From assembly GCA_039704465.1 (NCBI GenBank), contig JASFAU010000001.1, positions 1,302,001 through 1,366,000 on the forward strand: a stretch of 64,000 nt of DNA, in the 5' to 3' direction. Of this stretch, positions 54,600 through 64,000 are shown in pieces. Below the pieces are notes generated by a model, which ran no database searches, had not been told where the DNA came from, and saw nothing but the letters and a program-made list of their open reading frames with translations. Position numbers and translations under genes: made by a program. The stretch comes from Plasmodiophora brassicae. Its lineage: Eukaryota > Endomyxa > Phytomyxea > Plasmodiophorida > Plasmodiophoridae. The number at the start of each line of letters is the position of its first letter. The stretch's first letter is position 1.

Positions 54600-56892
54600 T
54601 ATCGACGTCTGGATTCACAATTGCCGTACAAGTTCAGCTTCTCGTGTCAAAATAAAGTCGATTAGCAGCATGACGGTGCGAGAACGAGGACAATGACGCA
54701 AGCACAAGCAAGATAGATCCGAAGACTATCAAAGGGTACCTGTTCAGGCTAAAACAACCCAAGATCATCCCTAAGCATCCACGTGTGTCTTTCGTTCTAG
54801 GGAACTGAAATACGATGCCGCCGTCAATAGTATGAAACGCAACAAACATCGCAGAGCTGTTACCATGGAAAACAATGCACAACGAAGTGTTGCGCCAAAG
54901 TTCGTAGAGCGGGTAACGCATTATGCCAGTTTTATACTGCTGGACTATGTTGTTACTCGTCCGACCCATTCAAATACTTAGTTACGTAGCCTATAGACAG
55001 CACTCAGACCACGTTGAATATGAGGAAGAAACTTGTCATTGGTTCACCCTCGTCTGAGTCTTTCCCGGTAAGGCCGGTGGCGTACAAACAGCCAGCTGCC
55101 GATGACCCGCAGCGCAGGCTTGCGAATGATCTTCAGTCATGACTGATATACCTGTATAGAGCATGCGTATGACCTTATCCACCTCCAAAACATCGAGCGA
55201 TTGTCATGCAGAGTGCCTCCGAGCCTGGGCTGGCGCTCCCGCCAGTACTGACCGGCGACGATCCTGCAGCCCATGCCTATGTGACGTACGGTGGTGTCCC
55301 CGACGACACCGGTTTGCAAATAACGGCCTTGCCGTTCGGGATCCGACTGCATCATCCTCACCTCCGCCACCATGCCAGAACCGGTGAGAACTGACCGCCT
55401 GGGAGGGAAACGGGGTGTCGGGCTCGGGGCCCCGCAAAATCGGAACGAGCCGAATGACTGGGGAAAGGTTGCGCCGGACATCCCGCCGCGTTACGCATCT
55501 TCTTACCCGCCCGGCTCCACCGTGACGGACATGTTTTGCCGAGTTGCCGCACGGAGGACGACCTCGGCCAAGACACCGTACAGGATGTGCACCCCATACT
55601 TTCGTGCATTCAAAGAAACGATCTGTGCTCCAAACCGAGACGCAATAAACACTTCTGTGTGCTTAGAATCTGCGGATATGTAATCGTTACAAGCTTTTGA
55701 CGGGACCTCGCAAGCCTGAAATCGTTGACAAACTCTGGAACCAGATGCGATCGCATGCATGATTCGTGCCTTCCTCGTCGTCAACCAAGTCGAATCGTAG
55801 CCGTATTGAGCGAGCACCCTTTCGCGGCCGGACACGAAGGTTGTGCTTTGGCGCAAACCCAGGCGGAGAGGTTCCTTCACGATCGCACAGTGCCAGCAAG
55901 AATGTGGAACATTTTGGCATTGGAGCTGACAGGTGGTCTGAGCAGTCAGAGATCAGCAAGCGAATCAAGTGGCGCGATAACGTATCGCTCGCCTAAAGCA
56001 CGCACAACGCGCGTTAGTGGCTCGGTCAATTTGCAGAATTTCTCCAGATTCTGACCCGTGAAGCCGCGTCTTCATCGACGATCATGGAATGTCCAGCGAG
56101 ACCGTCTCCGAGACACATACACTGCATCAGGGCATTGTTCAATTTGGCAAACGGAAAGTGACCGTTCAGGGCATACGTAGGACTCCCTGAATGATGATAA
56201 TGATGATCCAATCACAATTTCGAGACGATACACCCGGCGGCTGGCGAATAGACATGATACAGCATCCAGGACGGATTGCACTTCATTCGCGAACTACACA
56301 AAGGGCCCCATTTCAGGTAATGCAGCAAATGCAGTGCAGCCTGCATTCCCCACCTTGATATGCCGATTCATTTGCGAAGAGCGCTGCGAAATCCCGTTCG
56401 ACCTTCTCTGCAACTCACGATCGACAATAGCCCTTATTTGAGCATACGGCCTGCACATCACCGTCAATGTGGCCGTCCAAGCAACCGCACGCCCAACTGA
56501 TCATCATACGCCGACATCTGCTCGCGAATAAATAGCACAAATGTGACCAGATCGCCTGCGACGCGCCCCCAAGCAGCGCCTGGCAGCGACGGGCCTTGCA
56601 CAGGCACCCTCACATGCCTCACGGACTCAGCCTCGTACAGGTCGAACGCAGTCATGGTCGCTCCCCCTGCCATCGTCGTGTCTACACTTCTGCGGACTCC
56701 AAAAGTATAACGTTGTCCACGACGGCCCGACTCGACTACCTACCGTACGCGGTGTCTGCTTGGGCGCTCCACAACCAGTTTCGCGACTGTGGGAAACTAT
56801 GGTCGGGTCCTAAATTGAAAATGATCGCTGGTACGGGTACAGCGAACGGTACCTGCCTGAGTCGACGAAGACGGCGGTCGATACGCGTGCGA
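54600..56892. other. 2.3-kb stretch without a recognised gene
   Basis: This stretch contains several ORFs of 60-125 codons on both strands (for example plus 55372-55683 and plus 55725-56054), none with a domain, a good splice partner or a clear coding advantage over its antisense. It may include 5' sequence of the CFAP99-like gene: an open plus frame runs upstream to 56596. Confidence 0.4.
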
Positions 56893-59778
56893 ATGTCGTC
56901 CGGTCCCGACATCGGCCATGGCTGTGATGATCGGACGGATGACGACCGGGCGGCGGTCCTGGCCGAAATGGTTCGACTCCTGAAACTGACGGCCAAGGTC
57001 CACGCCGCGTTTCAACGGGTACGCGAGCACGTGCCGCCAGATGCGTTCCTCGAAACAGTCCTTCGTGATGATGATGTTGACCGTCACGACTTGGAACGGG
57101 TTCGCCCGCTGCTGTACATGATCGATGAAGCGCATAGCCCACTGCAGGACATCGTGTCACGGTTCTACATCGACAATGTCGGAACGGCAATCCCGCAAGA
57201 CAGGTCTATTTACACGGTCGTACTGTTCATCCTTCTGTACCGCATCGATGATGAGCAATTCGAGTTTGACGAGCTCCGAGCGGTTCTCGTTCAGTGCCAC
57301 CCGAACCCGGTCAAGGTCGCGCTGTTCGTCCAGTTTGTTGTTGGCGATCTAACCGACACGGGAATTCTATGCTCCCACCTGTCGCGACACCTCGACAGAT
57401 CGTACACAGAGAAGCGCGTCCTCAATCCGCTTCGACTGCATCAAGAATCTTTGATGTCGTGGTCGACTCAGGCCTTGGCTCCACCTGGCAGGGCGCGCGT
57501 ACCACGCCGCGCCGCTTCTGCCATGGACACCCGCAGTCAGCGGCAGGTGACAACAGCAATGCCGTTCTCGTTCGCCACCGATAATATTCCATGTGAATGC
57601 CGCATCGACCCTATTCGCATTGACGCCAGGATCAAGGCGACCTCCACCATGTACGAATCAGTTTGCTAACAAGCAAATGTGTCTGCGCTGACGGTGACAC
57701 CAGGACGCCGGCATTGTGGAAACCACGTCTGGTTGAGATCAATGATGAGAAAAAGCAACGAAGAAGCCGACTGCTTCAGATGTCGATTAAGCACTGGCAA
57801 GAGGAACATGCGAAGGTCCCCGTCCAGCTGATGACAGCCCCTGCGAGGATACGAACAGACCATGTTGATCCAGACCCGCGTGAGCAGGGCGTTCCAAACG
57901 CGTCCAGCAATGTCAGTAGCGGGAGATGCGGGCGATGACACGGAAAACTGATCGTGGAGATCAGGTTGGCATGCGGACAAGGCCACTGACGGCCGTCAGC
58001 CTATCAAGTATCCCGATGTCAAAGTCAGCAATCCTCCGCGAAGAGTGCCTGGCACGGCGCCGTCAGGAGTCACAGGTTCAGGTAATGAAGGCGTTCGAGG
58101 TCGACATGATGGATAGGCTGGACTTCGATGTGGGTAAACGTGTCGCGTGCCCAATGGCAAAGTCCTAACAATTGCTCTGTGTACAGGAATGGCGACGAGA
58201 GCAAGAAGCTCGGGATGAGGTCGTTAAGGCCCAGAGTGTTCACGCGCGCAAAGCGGACGCTTACCGGCAAACGCTTGCCGTTCGAGAGAATCGGAAGCAG
58301 ACGTTCGACAGGAAGAAAGAGCAGGCTCGCATCCAAGACGTTCATCTCAGACGCCTGCAGGCAGCTCGACGTGCGTTTGACGAAATTGACCACGAGAAGC
58401 GCGTTCATGTTGCAAGATGCATACGGTCGTCACACATCGGTAGGATTCATTTAAGCGACACAAAGGGGGTCGTTGTAACGATGCTGTCAGGTGTTCCCGA
58501 TCAGCGCGTTGAAAGTCTAATGTCGAAATCCCGCGGCATCTCGAGCGTCGTTCGTGGCCTCCTGAGGTCGTTGGCTAACGAGAAGAGCGCCATCGCAGAC
58601 CATCGGCGTGTGCAAGTCGTCGACTTAGTTCGGCGGATTCGGATAATGAAGGCTTCGGCGCGGGCCAGGTAAGAGTCCGCTGTACAGTCAGGCCGTTCAT
58701 GTACGTGACGAATGAACTTATGTTTGGTCAGGGTCGAAGACCATCATGAGTCGTTCGATCCCACGACGTCGAGTCGGCGCGGACTGATGGCGGAAATGTC
58801 CATCGTGGAAATGAAACAACGGGGCGAACTTATCAAAGAGGAGCACATGCGGCAGCTACAGGTCGAATTGCGCCCGCTTTTCAAACCACCCATCGGACTA
58901 AACGTGGAGCGTCTGTCAGACCAAGCAGCAAGGCATCCAGACATCCAAGCAAGTGTCGCAAAGGTACATCGAAGAGAAAACGGCGCGTGTCCTTCAGGCC
59001 AGGGAAACTCGGCTTTCGGTGGGAGCCCAGAGAAGATTGGAGAAGCAGGCCCACCGTGAGCAATCTGCCCTGCAGCGGCAGCATCAAGAGGACCAGGTAC
59101 GTAACCTTGGCACAAGTATTCATCGCTTACGTTCCGACATTGGTGGGTGTTGATGCCACAGGCCCAAATTCAGTGTGCGGCGTTGTGCGAGGAGAGAGAC
59201 AGGCACCGCGCCGAGCGTATCCAGCGCAACGCAGTGCCTCGCGTGCTGAGTCAGAAAGAACACGACGAGAATGTTCAGCACGAACGGCGCATGAATCGGA
59301 TGATGGCGTCCAGCGAAGTAACGCAACCGCGAACGAGTACCATCATCTTGCTTGTGACACATGCGCTTGAACAGGAAGCCGCCAGTCGGGCGGTCAAATC
59401 GGCGCAGCAATCGTCGATAGAGCGCGCCACCGTTTCTGCACAGGTAGCCCTTGTAGCGAGGAGCCTTCGAAGAAGCGGAGTGTAAACTGTTTTCAGGTCC
59501 TGAAGCAAGAGAAGGCCGACCGCGATCGAGCTGTGCTTGCAAGGACCGTTGCAGTGCAGCAGCGCTACAGGGAGATTGACGCCGAGTAAGGATTGCCCTC
59601 CGTGTCCACGGCACCTCAAGATATGACCTTTGGGTTGATTCTTAGATTGGAGAGGTCGAAGGCTGTCTCATCACAGCGTCAAGTGCGTTCGCATGACAAA
59701 CGAGTCCGGTTTGCTGCCAGACTGCACACGAGAGAGAAAGCGGCCTCGGCGAGTCGTCGTGTAAAGTTGGGCATGTAG
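56893..59778 (+). CDS. CFAP99: CFAP99-like cilia and flagella protein
   Basis: A long multi-exon gene. The first exon (ATG placed at 56893, uncertain) encodes a helical N-terminal region (MVRLLKLTAKVHAAFQRV, YMIDEAHSPLQDIVSRFY, TVVLFILLYRIDD) that ends in TTAMPFSF, similar to the T-x-P-x-PF block after the CFAP99 N-terminal domain. A splice of the form AT|GTACGA...CACCAG|G leads into ALWKPRLVEIN and SIKHWQEEH. The most telling part is MSKSAILREECLARRRQESQ, matching the CFAP99 motif around LNAAAILREG, followed by EWRREQEARDEVVKA, charged coiled coil, TTSSRRGLMAEMSIVEMKQR and more coiled coil to the stop at 59776. CFAP99 is an axonemal protein of motile cilia. Several internal exon boundaries are not fixed. 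Confidence 0.7.
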
Positions 59779-59937
59779 CTATGTAGGCATGGGGCTCCTA
59801 TCTGACGATAATCCGGAAGCAACTGGAGTACCGGCCTCCTCCGGGAGTCATCGCGAACATCAGGAAAAGTCAGACTCAATGCTAAATGGACGAATGCTGA
59901 CAATGGCAAATGCGATGATGAAGAGCACAGTTGTGGT

Positions 59938-61308
59938 TTACTGCAGTAGTGGTGCACTCAGAGAAGTCGGCATTTCACTGGACCGGTTAGGGCATCGGCA
60001 CGGTGAACTTCCTCGAGCCGGTGTTCCATGGTACAGTCTGCGCCGTTGCTGGCCATGGACATGCACGAGAAAGCCTGCAGTCGTCAGAACCATGCCGATG
60101 ACCTTAGCAATCGTAATCACTTCTCCCATTGCCAAGCAGAGGACCAGAATCTGGAGAATGCGCGGCAACGGTTTGACAGCAGCAAACGTGAATGCTGTCC
60201 GAAGCGAACAGATATAGTACTTGGCCAACCGCATGTACATACGGGTTGCTATCGTGATAGCAGCAGCAACAGATAGGCCAAGCACAGCGTCGTAGCCGGC
60301 ATGCTTGACGGTACCCGAGCCATCGAATGCAGACCGCAAGGTGGGCCACCAGAGGTGCGCTTCGCCCGAGAAGTACAACGGAATGCACATTCCCAAGAAT
60401 GCAATTAACGACACCCATGACGAGTACTGAATGATAAACACGACGTTATCGGTGCAATCCACATCGGACAGTGATGCCACTACAAACGTTAGTAAGTTTC
60501 GTGACCAACATGGAGCGCACGTTCGCATACCGCTAATCATTACCGATGGGTCTGACGATGGTGAAACATTCGTCTGTTCACGAATCCTGCGCTTTAGAAT
60601 GTACGACGACGCAACTGTGCTGAACGCTTGCTCAGCGATACCAAGGATTGCAACAGGGATCGCGACCGCCAGAGCAAGTCCCGTGACATCAATCGCCTTA
60701 TCAGTTGCGTCGCGGTGCTTGTCCGCAATAACGACAGAGGTCAGCGCGTTGGGTAACACGCCAGCGATGACCAAAAGTACCGCAATGGTATTCGTGTTCG
60801 ATAGGCGTTTGCCAAACACAATTCGGCTGAAGACGCCATTGAAAAGAATATCCAAAGACGACAGGATGGCGTAAACTGATCCAGGGAGCACATCTGTTCG
60901 TCACAGTCAGCGCTCAATCTGACGAATGGCAGCAAAGCACGTACTCTCAGAGTAGGATATGATTGTCTTACTAATGGAGTATCCGGTTCCAATAAGGGCA
61001 CAGACACTGAGAATTCTTAACGGTGGAATAAACGAGATACGACGAGGTCGGGTCCGGTTGAAAAGGAAGAACAAAGGGATAGATGCGATCCATGTTGTCT
61101 CCGACAGCATTGCCCACATCATGGGTAATACGAACTCGTAACGGTAATTGATGAACTTCACGGTCACGATACACAGCGAGTTCGACAGGACGTACAGCAG
61201 AATGCAGAGCTTCATCTGGTTGCACCAGAAGCCGCCGTCGTCGCCGTTCGCGGCCGCTCGACACGCGCACGGGCGTTCATCGTTGTCGCTGTCGACGACA
61301 ACATCCAT
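59938..61308 (-). CDS. drug/metabolite (DMT) superfamily transporter, CRT-like
   Basis: A 422-residue polytopic membrane protein in three exons: 61308-60945, 60893-60531 and 60479-59938 (introns of 51 and 51 nt; the second is in frame but has ACTAAC and GTATGC signals). About ten hydrophobic helices are seen, starting LCILLYVLSNSLCIVTVKFI and including FVLPMMWAMLSETTWI, LIGTGYSISKTIISYSE, VLPGSVYAILSSLDILFNGV, FSRIVFGKRLSNTNTIAVLL and VIGMVLTTAGFLVHVH. The SVYxIL...LFxxxFSRxxxxxRLS pattern is typical of EamA/CRT-like members of the DMT family, which move nucleotide sugars, amino acids or other metabolites across Golgi or vacuolar membranes. The substrate is unknown. Confidence 0.8.
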
Positions 61309-61628
61309 TGCCCGGTCCGGCTAAGCGCGGCGGACAATACGCCTGTAACGGCGACACACGACGTCGACCGTTAAGTGCAACTAGGAACGTACGGGGACTC
61401 CGCTACGACACCGACCGCCACTGCGGAACTCGCAAATATTCATCACCAACCATCGCGAACATTCTACGTAGGGCTTCACGATTCCCCCATGACTGCGAAG
61501 TTCGTTCTCTGGCGTAAGTGCACAGGCTCCTGGGGTACGGTACGGTGGTACGATGCCGCAGCAGAGTGTTCACAGCGAACGGGATGCCAACGAGGAACAG
61601 TATATAAAATGTGGCATCTCAGCAGTGA

Positions 61629-62641
61629 TCAGAAGCGGGACACATCAATGTAGCGATCCTTGATGTAGGTACGATTGCGCTCCTTGATAGCACGCTTTGC
61701 CTCCAGTCCGCTTGCGAAGGACACAGTTGCGACACCGGTGCCCTTACCTGAAGCGTCCCGCTCAATGTTGACTGAGTCCGGAAGAACCAGATATCCTCTG
61801 CAGGACACGCGTCAGAATGTCAATGCAATTGGCCACTGAATACGACCGCCGCTGACCTGAAAAAGTTCAGGATCATCGACCGCTTCGCGTCGTACGGAAG
61901 GCCTTTCAGTACGACCTTGACTTCGTCGCGAGACTCGTCCTCACCCAGTGGCGCATCCCTGGTCTCTCTGACAACCTCAATGTACCGTTCACCTAGATGC
62001 TGCATATGCAGCTCCCTGACAGCCCTGTCAGCCTCTTCGGAGGTCTCCAAATCCGCCCAAGCCACGCCACTCAAACGTCGTGACATGTCGGCTCCCAGCC
62101 GAATCGACCCTTCGGGAACCTTGAAATCTCTGGCAGCGTCGCGTTAGAAACGGTTATGAACTAAAAGTGGACGACGCTACCGTAAGAATTCCTTGATATC
62201 TTCGGCCGTGCTAGTGAACGGCAAGCCTTGTAGACGAATGCGCGTGGGTGACACGAGAGCGTAGCAGTTGTGCCTGATGTTGAAACGGGATCCGTTCTCC
62301 AAGACAGCGTTCTCTAGATCTTGGTCGGTGGCCGGGTAAACCTCAATGTACCGCGTGCCGAGATACTTCTTGTTCTGAGCAATAGCCTTGTTGAAGTCAC
62401 TGGTCGTCGCCAGACGGACCCACGCCATCCCGGTCGGGAGGTTGCTCTTGCTCAAGCCAATAACAATGGCATTGTCGCGCCTTGAAATGCAGATTCCATT
62501 TCCGAAGAACTGACGGATGTCTTCTTCATTGGCGGCAAATGGTAACCCGCGAAGGCGAACAACGCAGTCGTCATCTTCGGCCTGCTCCTCCTCTTCCTTC
62601 TCGGCATCTTCCGTTTCTTCCTGGACCGCCAACGAATTCAT
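61629..62641 (-). CDS. hnRNP F/H-type protein with three quasi-RRMs
   Basis: A 300-residue RNA-binding protein in three exons: 62641-62181, 62129-61857 and 61797-61629 (introns 51 and 59 nt). After an acidic N-terminus come three quasi-RRMs. RRM1 has CVVRLRGLPFAANEEDIRQF and GTRYIEVYPAT. RRM2 has TRIRLQGLPFTSTAEDIKEF, GVAWADLETSEEAD and GERYIEV. RRM3 has VKVVLKGLPYDAKRSMILNF, GVATVSFASG and DRYIDVSRF at the C-terminus. The (R/K)LRGLPF and RYIEV signatures are those of hnRNP F/H, GRSF1 and ESRP proteins, which bind G-rich RNA and regulate splicing. The sequence ends immediately after RRM3. Confidence 0.9.
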
Positions 62642-63158
62642 GTGCCTTACCGCAGCCAGACGCTGTCCACGACTCCAATCAGCAAACGACAGCAACACCA
62701 GGCCGTCGAGCGGCGTCGACAACACACCTGGCGACGTGCCACCGCTGACCGCTCATGAACGGTGCCACGAGCCACGATCGTCGCATACGTCTGGCAGACA
62801 TCGGGCTGGCGCCCGGCAACCAGCCTGACGATCGACGCCGACGCCGTCAGCTGCCGTCGGGCGAACATCTTCACACTGCAGTTACGACGGACTGCGCGAG
62901 GCGACCCCCTCCTGCACCGGCGCCGATCGTCCTCACCTGTCCGATCGGGCAACGCCCAGCTACATATCGCATGCAGCACGCTGCAACGCTGGCATAACGG
63001 GCTCGACCCGCGTTCAGGAACATGCGTCTCCAAGCGGCGCCTATATGGACGTTCGCACAACGGGGAAGACTTAGCCCAATCGCTCTAACGATATCGTTCG
63101 TGTACTGATTCGCACGATGCTAACCCGATTGGTAGAAATGGTCGCTGGCCGACAGGTG
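62642..63158. other. intergenic, no gene recognised
   Basis: GC-rich spacer with short overlapping ORFs on both strands and no domain or splice-linked signal. It probably holds the hnRNP-like gene promoter. Confidence 0.4.
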
Positions 63159-63518
63159 TCACTTTGGCGACCGCCCTGACGTGGCTTGTGAGACGGCGGA
63201 TTTGACGGCCATCTTGGCGAACGTCCGCTCCATCGATTTCTTCGCGGACCCGACCGCGTTCTTCACCTTGTCGCTGCGCGCCGCGTACGCCCCGGCGGCG
63301 ACGCCCGCGCCGACCAGCACGAACGTCGGCAGCACGCATGCGGCCACGACGCCGCCGGCGGCGATCGCGCCGTATTTCTTCAGGTTGCCCGTCGAGCTGG
63401 ACGCCGACTGCTCGCCGCCCTGTACATCCTCGTAGACGGGCGGCGGCGGGCAGTTCTCGTCCATGACGCTGCCGGTGTCGTGCCACTGCAGGTCGTTCCC
63501 GCTACGCCTGCCACTCAT
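63159..63518 (-). CDS. small membrane protein
   Basis: A 119-residue protein from an ATG at 63518. A short acidic/Pro-rich N-terminus (DENCPPPPVYEDV) precedes a glycine-rich hydrophobic stretch (GAIAAGGVVAACVLPTFVLV, then GAGVAAGAYAA) long enough for one or two transmembrane helices. A basic amphipathic tail follows (KVKNAVGSAKKSMERTFAKM). No family recognised. A single exon is sufficient. Confidence 0.5.
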   Translation of the reverse strand: MSGRRSGNDLQWHDTGSVMDENCPPPPVYEDVQGGEQSASSSTGNLKKYGAIAAGGVVAACVLPTFVLVGAGVAAGAYAARSDKVKNAVGSAKKSMERTFAKMAVKSAVSQATSGRSPK

Positions 63519-63707
63519 CGCTGCGAGCTGCCTGCCGTGTGACGCCCAAAATAGCTAATGACGGCCGAAGAACGCGTTCGGGCGGCGAACGGCCAGTGCC
63601 ACCCACGTTTCGCCGGGTCGTGAATCACCAGGCCACCACGACCCGTCATTGACTCACTGGCTAACCTGTACTGCCATCCGGCGGCATCGAAAATCAACAT
63701 TATGTGT

Positions 63708-64000
63708 TTAATCTCGTTCAGGACTGTTCGAATGGCTTCTCGTCGACGACTGGCCGCCGCTGGGTAACCCGAACGGCCGCCGTCGCCGACGCACACGACT
63801 CGTCGTTGTCGGCGGCGTTGTGCCCTGTCCTGGTGTTGGTGATGACGACCGTCCGGTGGATGATGTGGTCGCGGTGGTGGTGGCGGCGGCGGCGGCGGCT
63901 TCCTGCAATCGGGTCGCGCGGCGGCTGGTCAGGATGCGCCGTTTCGGCGCCGGCGATGCACCCGACCCGGAGGCTTCCGGCGCTGGACGCTTCGTGCCCG
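63708..64000 (-). CDS. C-terminal part of a gene running off the window
   Basis: An open frame enters from the right edge and ends at 63708. It encodes a Thr/Ser/Ala-rich disordered tail with two basic clusters (TKRPAPEASGSGASPAPKRR and VRRRRRPFG) that look like nuclear localisation signals. No domain is visible in this fragment; the identity depends on sequence beyond 64000. It could also be a chance open frame, since GC is high here. Confidence 0.4.
   Translation of the reverse strand, partial: GTKRPAPEASGSGASPAPKRRILTSRRATRLQEAAAAAATTTATTSSTGRSSSPTPGQGTTPPTTTSRVRRRRRPFGLPSGGQSSTRSHSNSPERD

Overview
This window reads as nuclear DNA from a compact, fairly GC-rich eukaryote, most likely a zoosporic (flagellated) fungus or a close relative. 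Four observations support that. (1) Nearly every recognisable gene is broken by GT-AG introns of about 45-65 nt, many with a CTAAC/CTGAC-like branch site near the 3' end. (2) A tandem Zn2Cys6 plus PAS regulator and a fungal-style EF-hand mechanosensitive channel point to the fungal lineage. (3) Many genes belong to cilia/flagella: nephrocystin-1, CFAP99-like, CFAP73/CCDC42-like, sperm-tail PG-rich repeats, an AGBL5-type tubulin deglutamylase and possibly a Dpy-30-motif protein. (4) Genes common in amoebae, animals or plants but unusual in crown fungi are present: parkin, an At4g00755-type F-box protein and a TRF2/HOY1 PH-like protein. No rRNA, tRNA, CRISPR or bacterial operon structure was recognised.

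Layout. 0-5 kb: an ABCC transporter (minus). 5-9.1 kb (minus): a Cys-rich CXC-like protein, a TRF2/HOY1 PH-like protein and an F-box protein. 9.2-15 kb (plus): a Dpy-30-motif protein, a CINP-like protein, eIF2A and an MscS-type channel. 15-16.4 kb (minus): a parkin-like RBR E3 ligase. 16.4-19.5 kb: a puzzling block with three diverged inverted repeats and unassigned ORFs. 19.6-20.9 kb (minus): G-protein beta. 21.4-26 kb (plus): AGBL5-like carboxypeptidase, MOB1 and CFAP73/CCDC42-like. 26.2-26.7 kb: a fourth inverted repeat. 27-29 kb (minus): a J-domain protein with PH-like regions. 29.4-31.9 kb: ribosomal proteins P2 and eL34. 32-38.4 kb: a GC-rich stretch with a 970-residue EF-hand/nephrocystin-1 gene between two intronless secreted proteins. 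38.6-46 kb: a kinesin-14-like gene converging on SF3B3. 46.1-47.3 kb: a 133-bp direct repeat bracketing a zinc-ribbon ORF and a 21-bp palindromic tandem array. 47.3-54.3 kb: an unknown protein, a vacuolin-like SPFH protein, a small unknown protein, a PG-rich-repeat protein, NAA10, and the Zn2Cys6-PAS regulator. 56.9-64 kb: CFAP99-like, a DMT-family transporter, an hnRNP F/H-type three-RRM protein, a small membrane protein, and a gene that runs off the end.

The genes do not form operons, but intergenic spacers are often only 50-200 bp. Housekeeping genes (splicing, translation, N-terminal acetylation, G-protein signalling, Hippo/MEN signalling) are mixed with flagellar genes. Exon boundaries were worked out by hand from reading frame, family alignment from memory and splice signals. 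They should be treated as strong predictions where family similarity is clear. Single-base errors in coordinates are possible.
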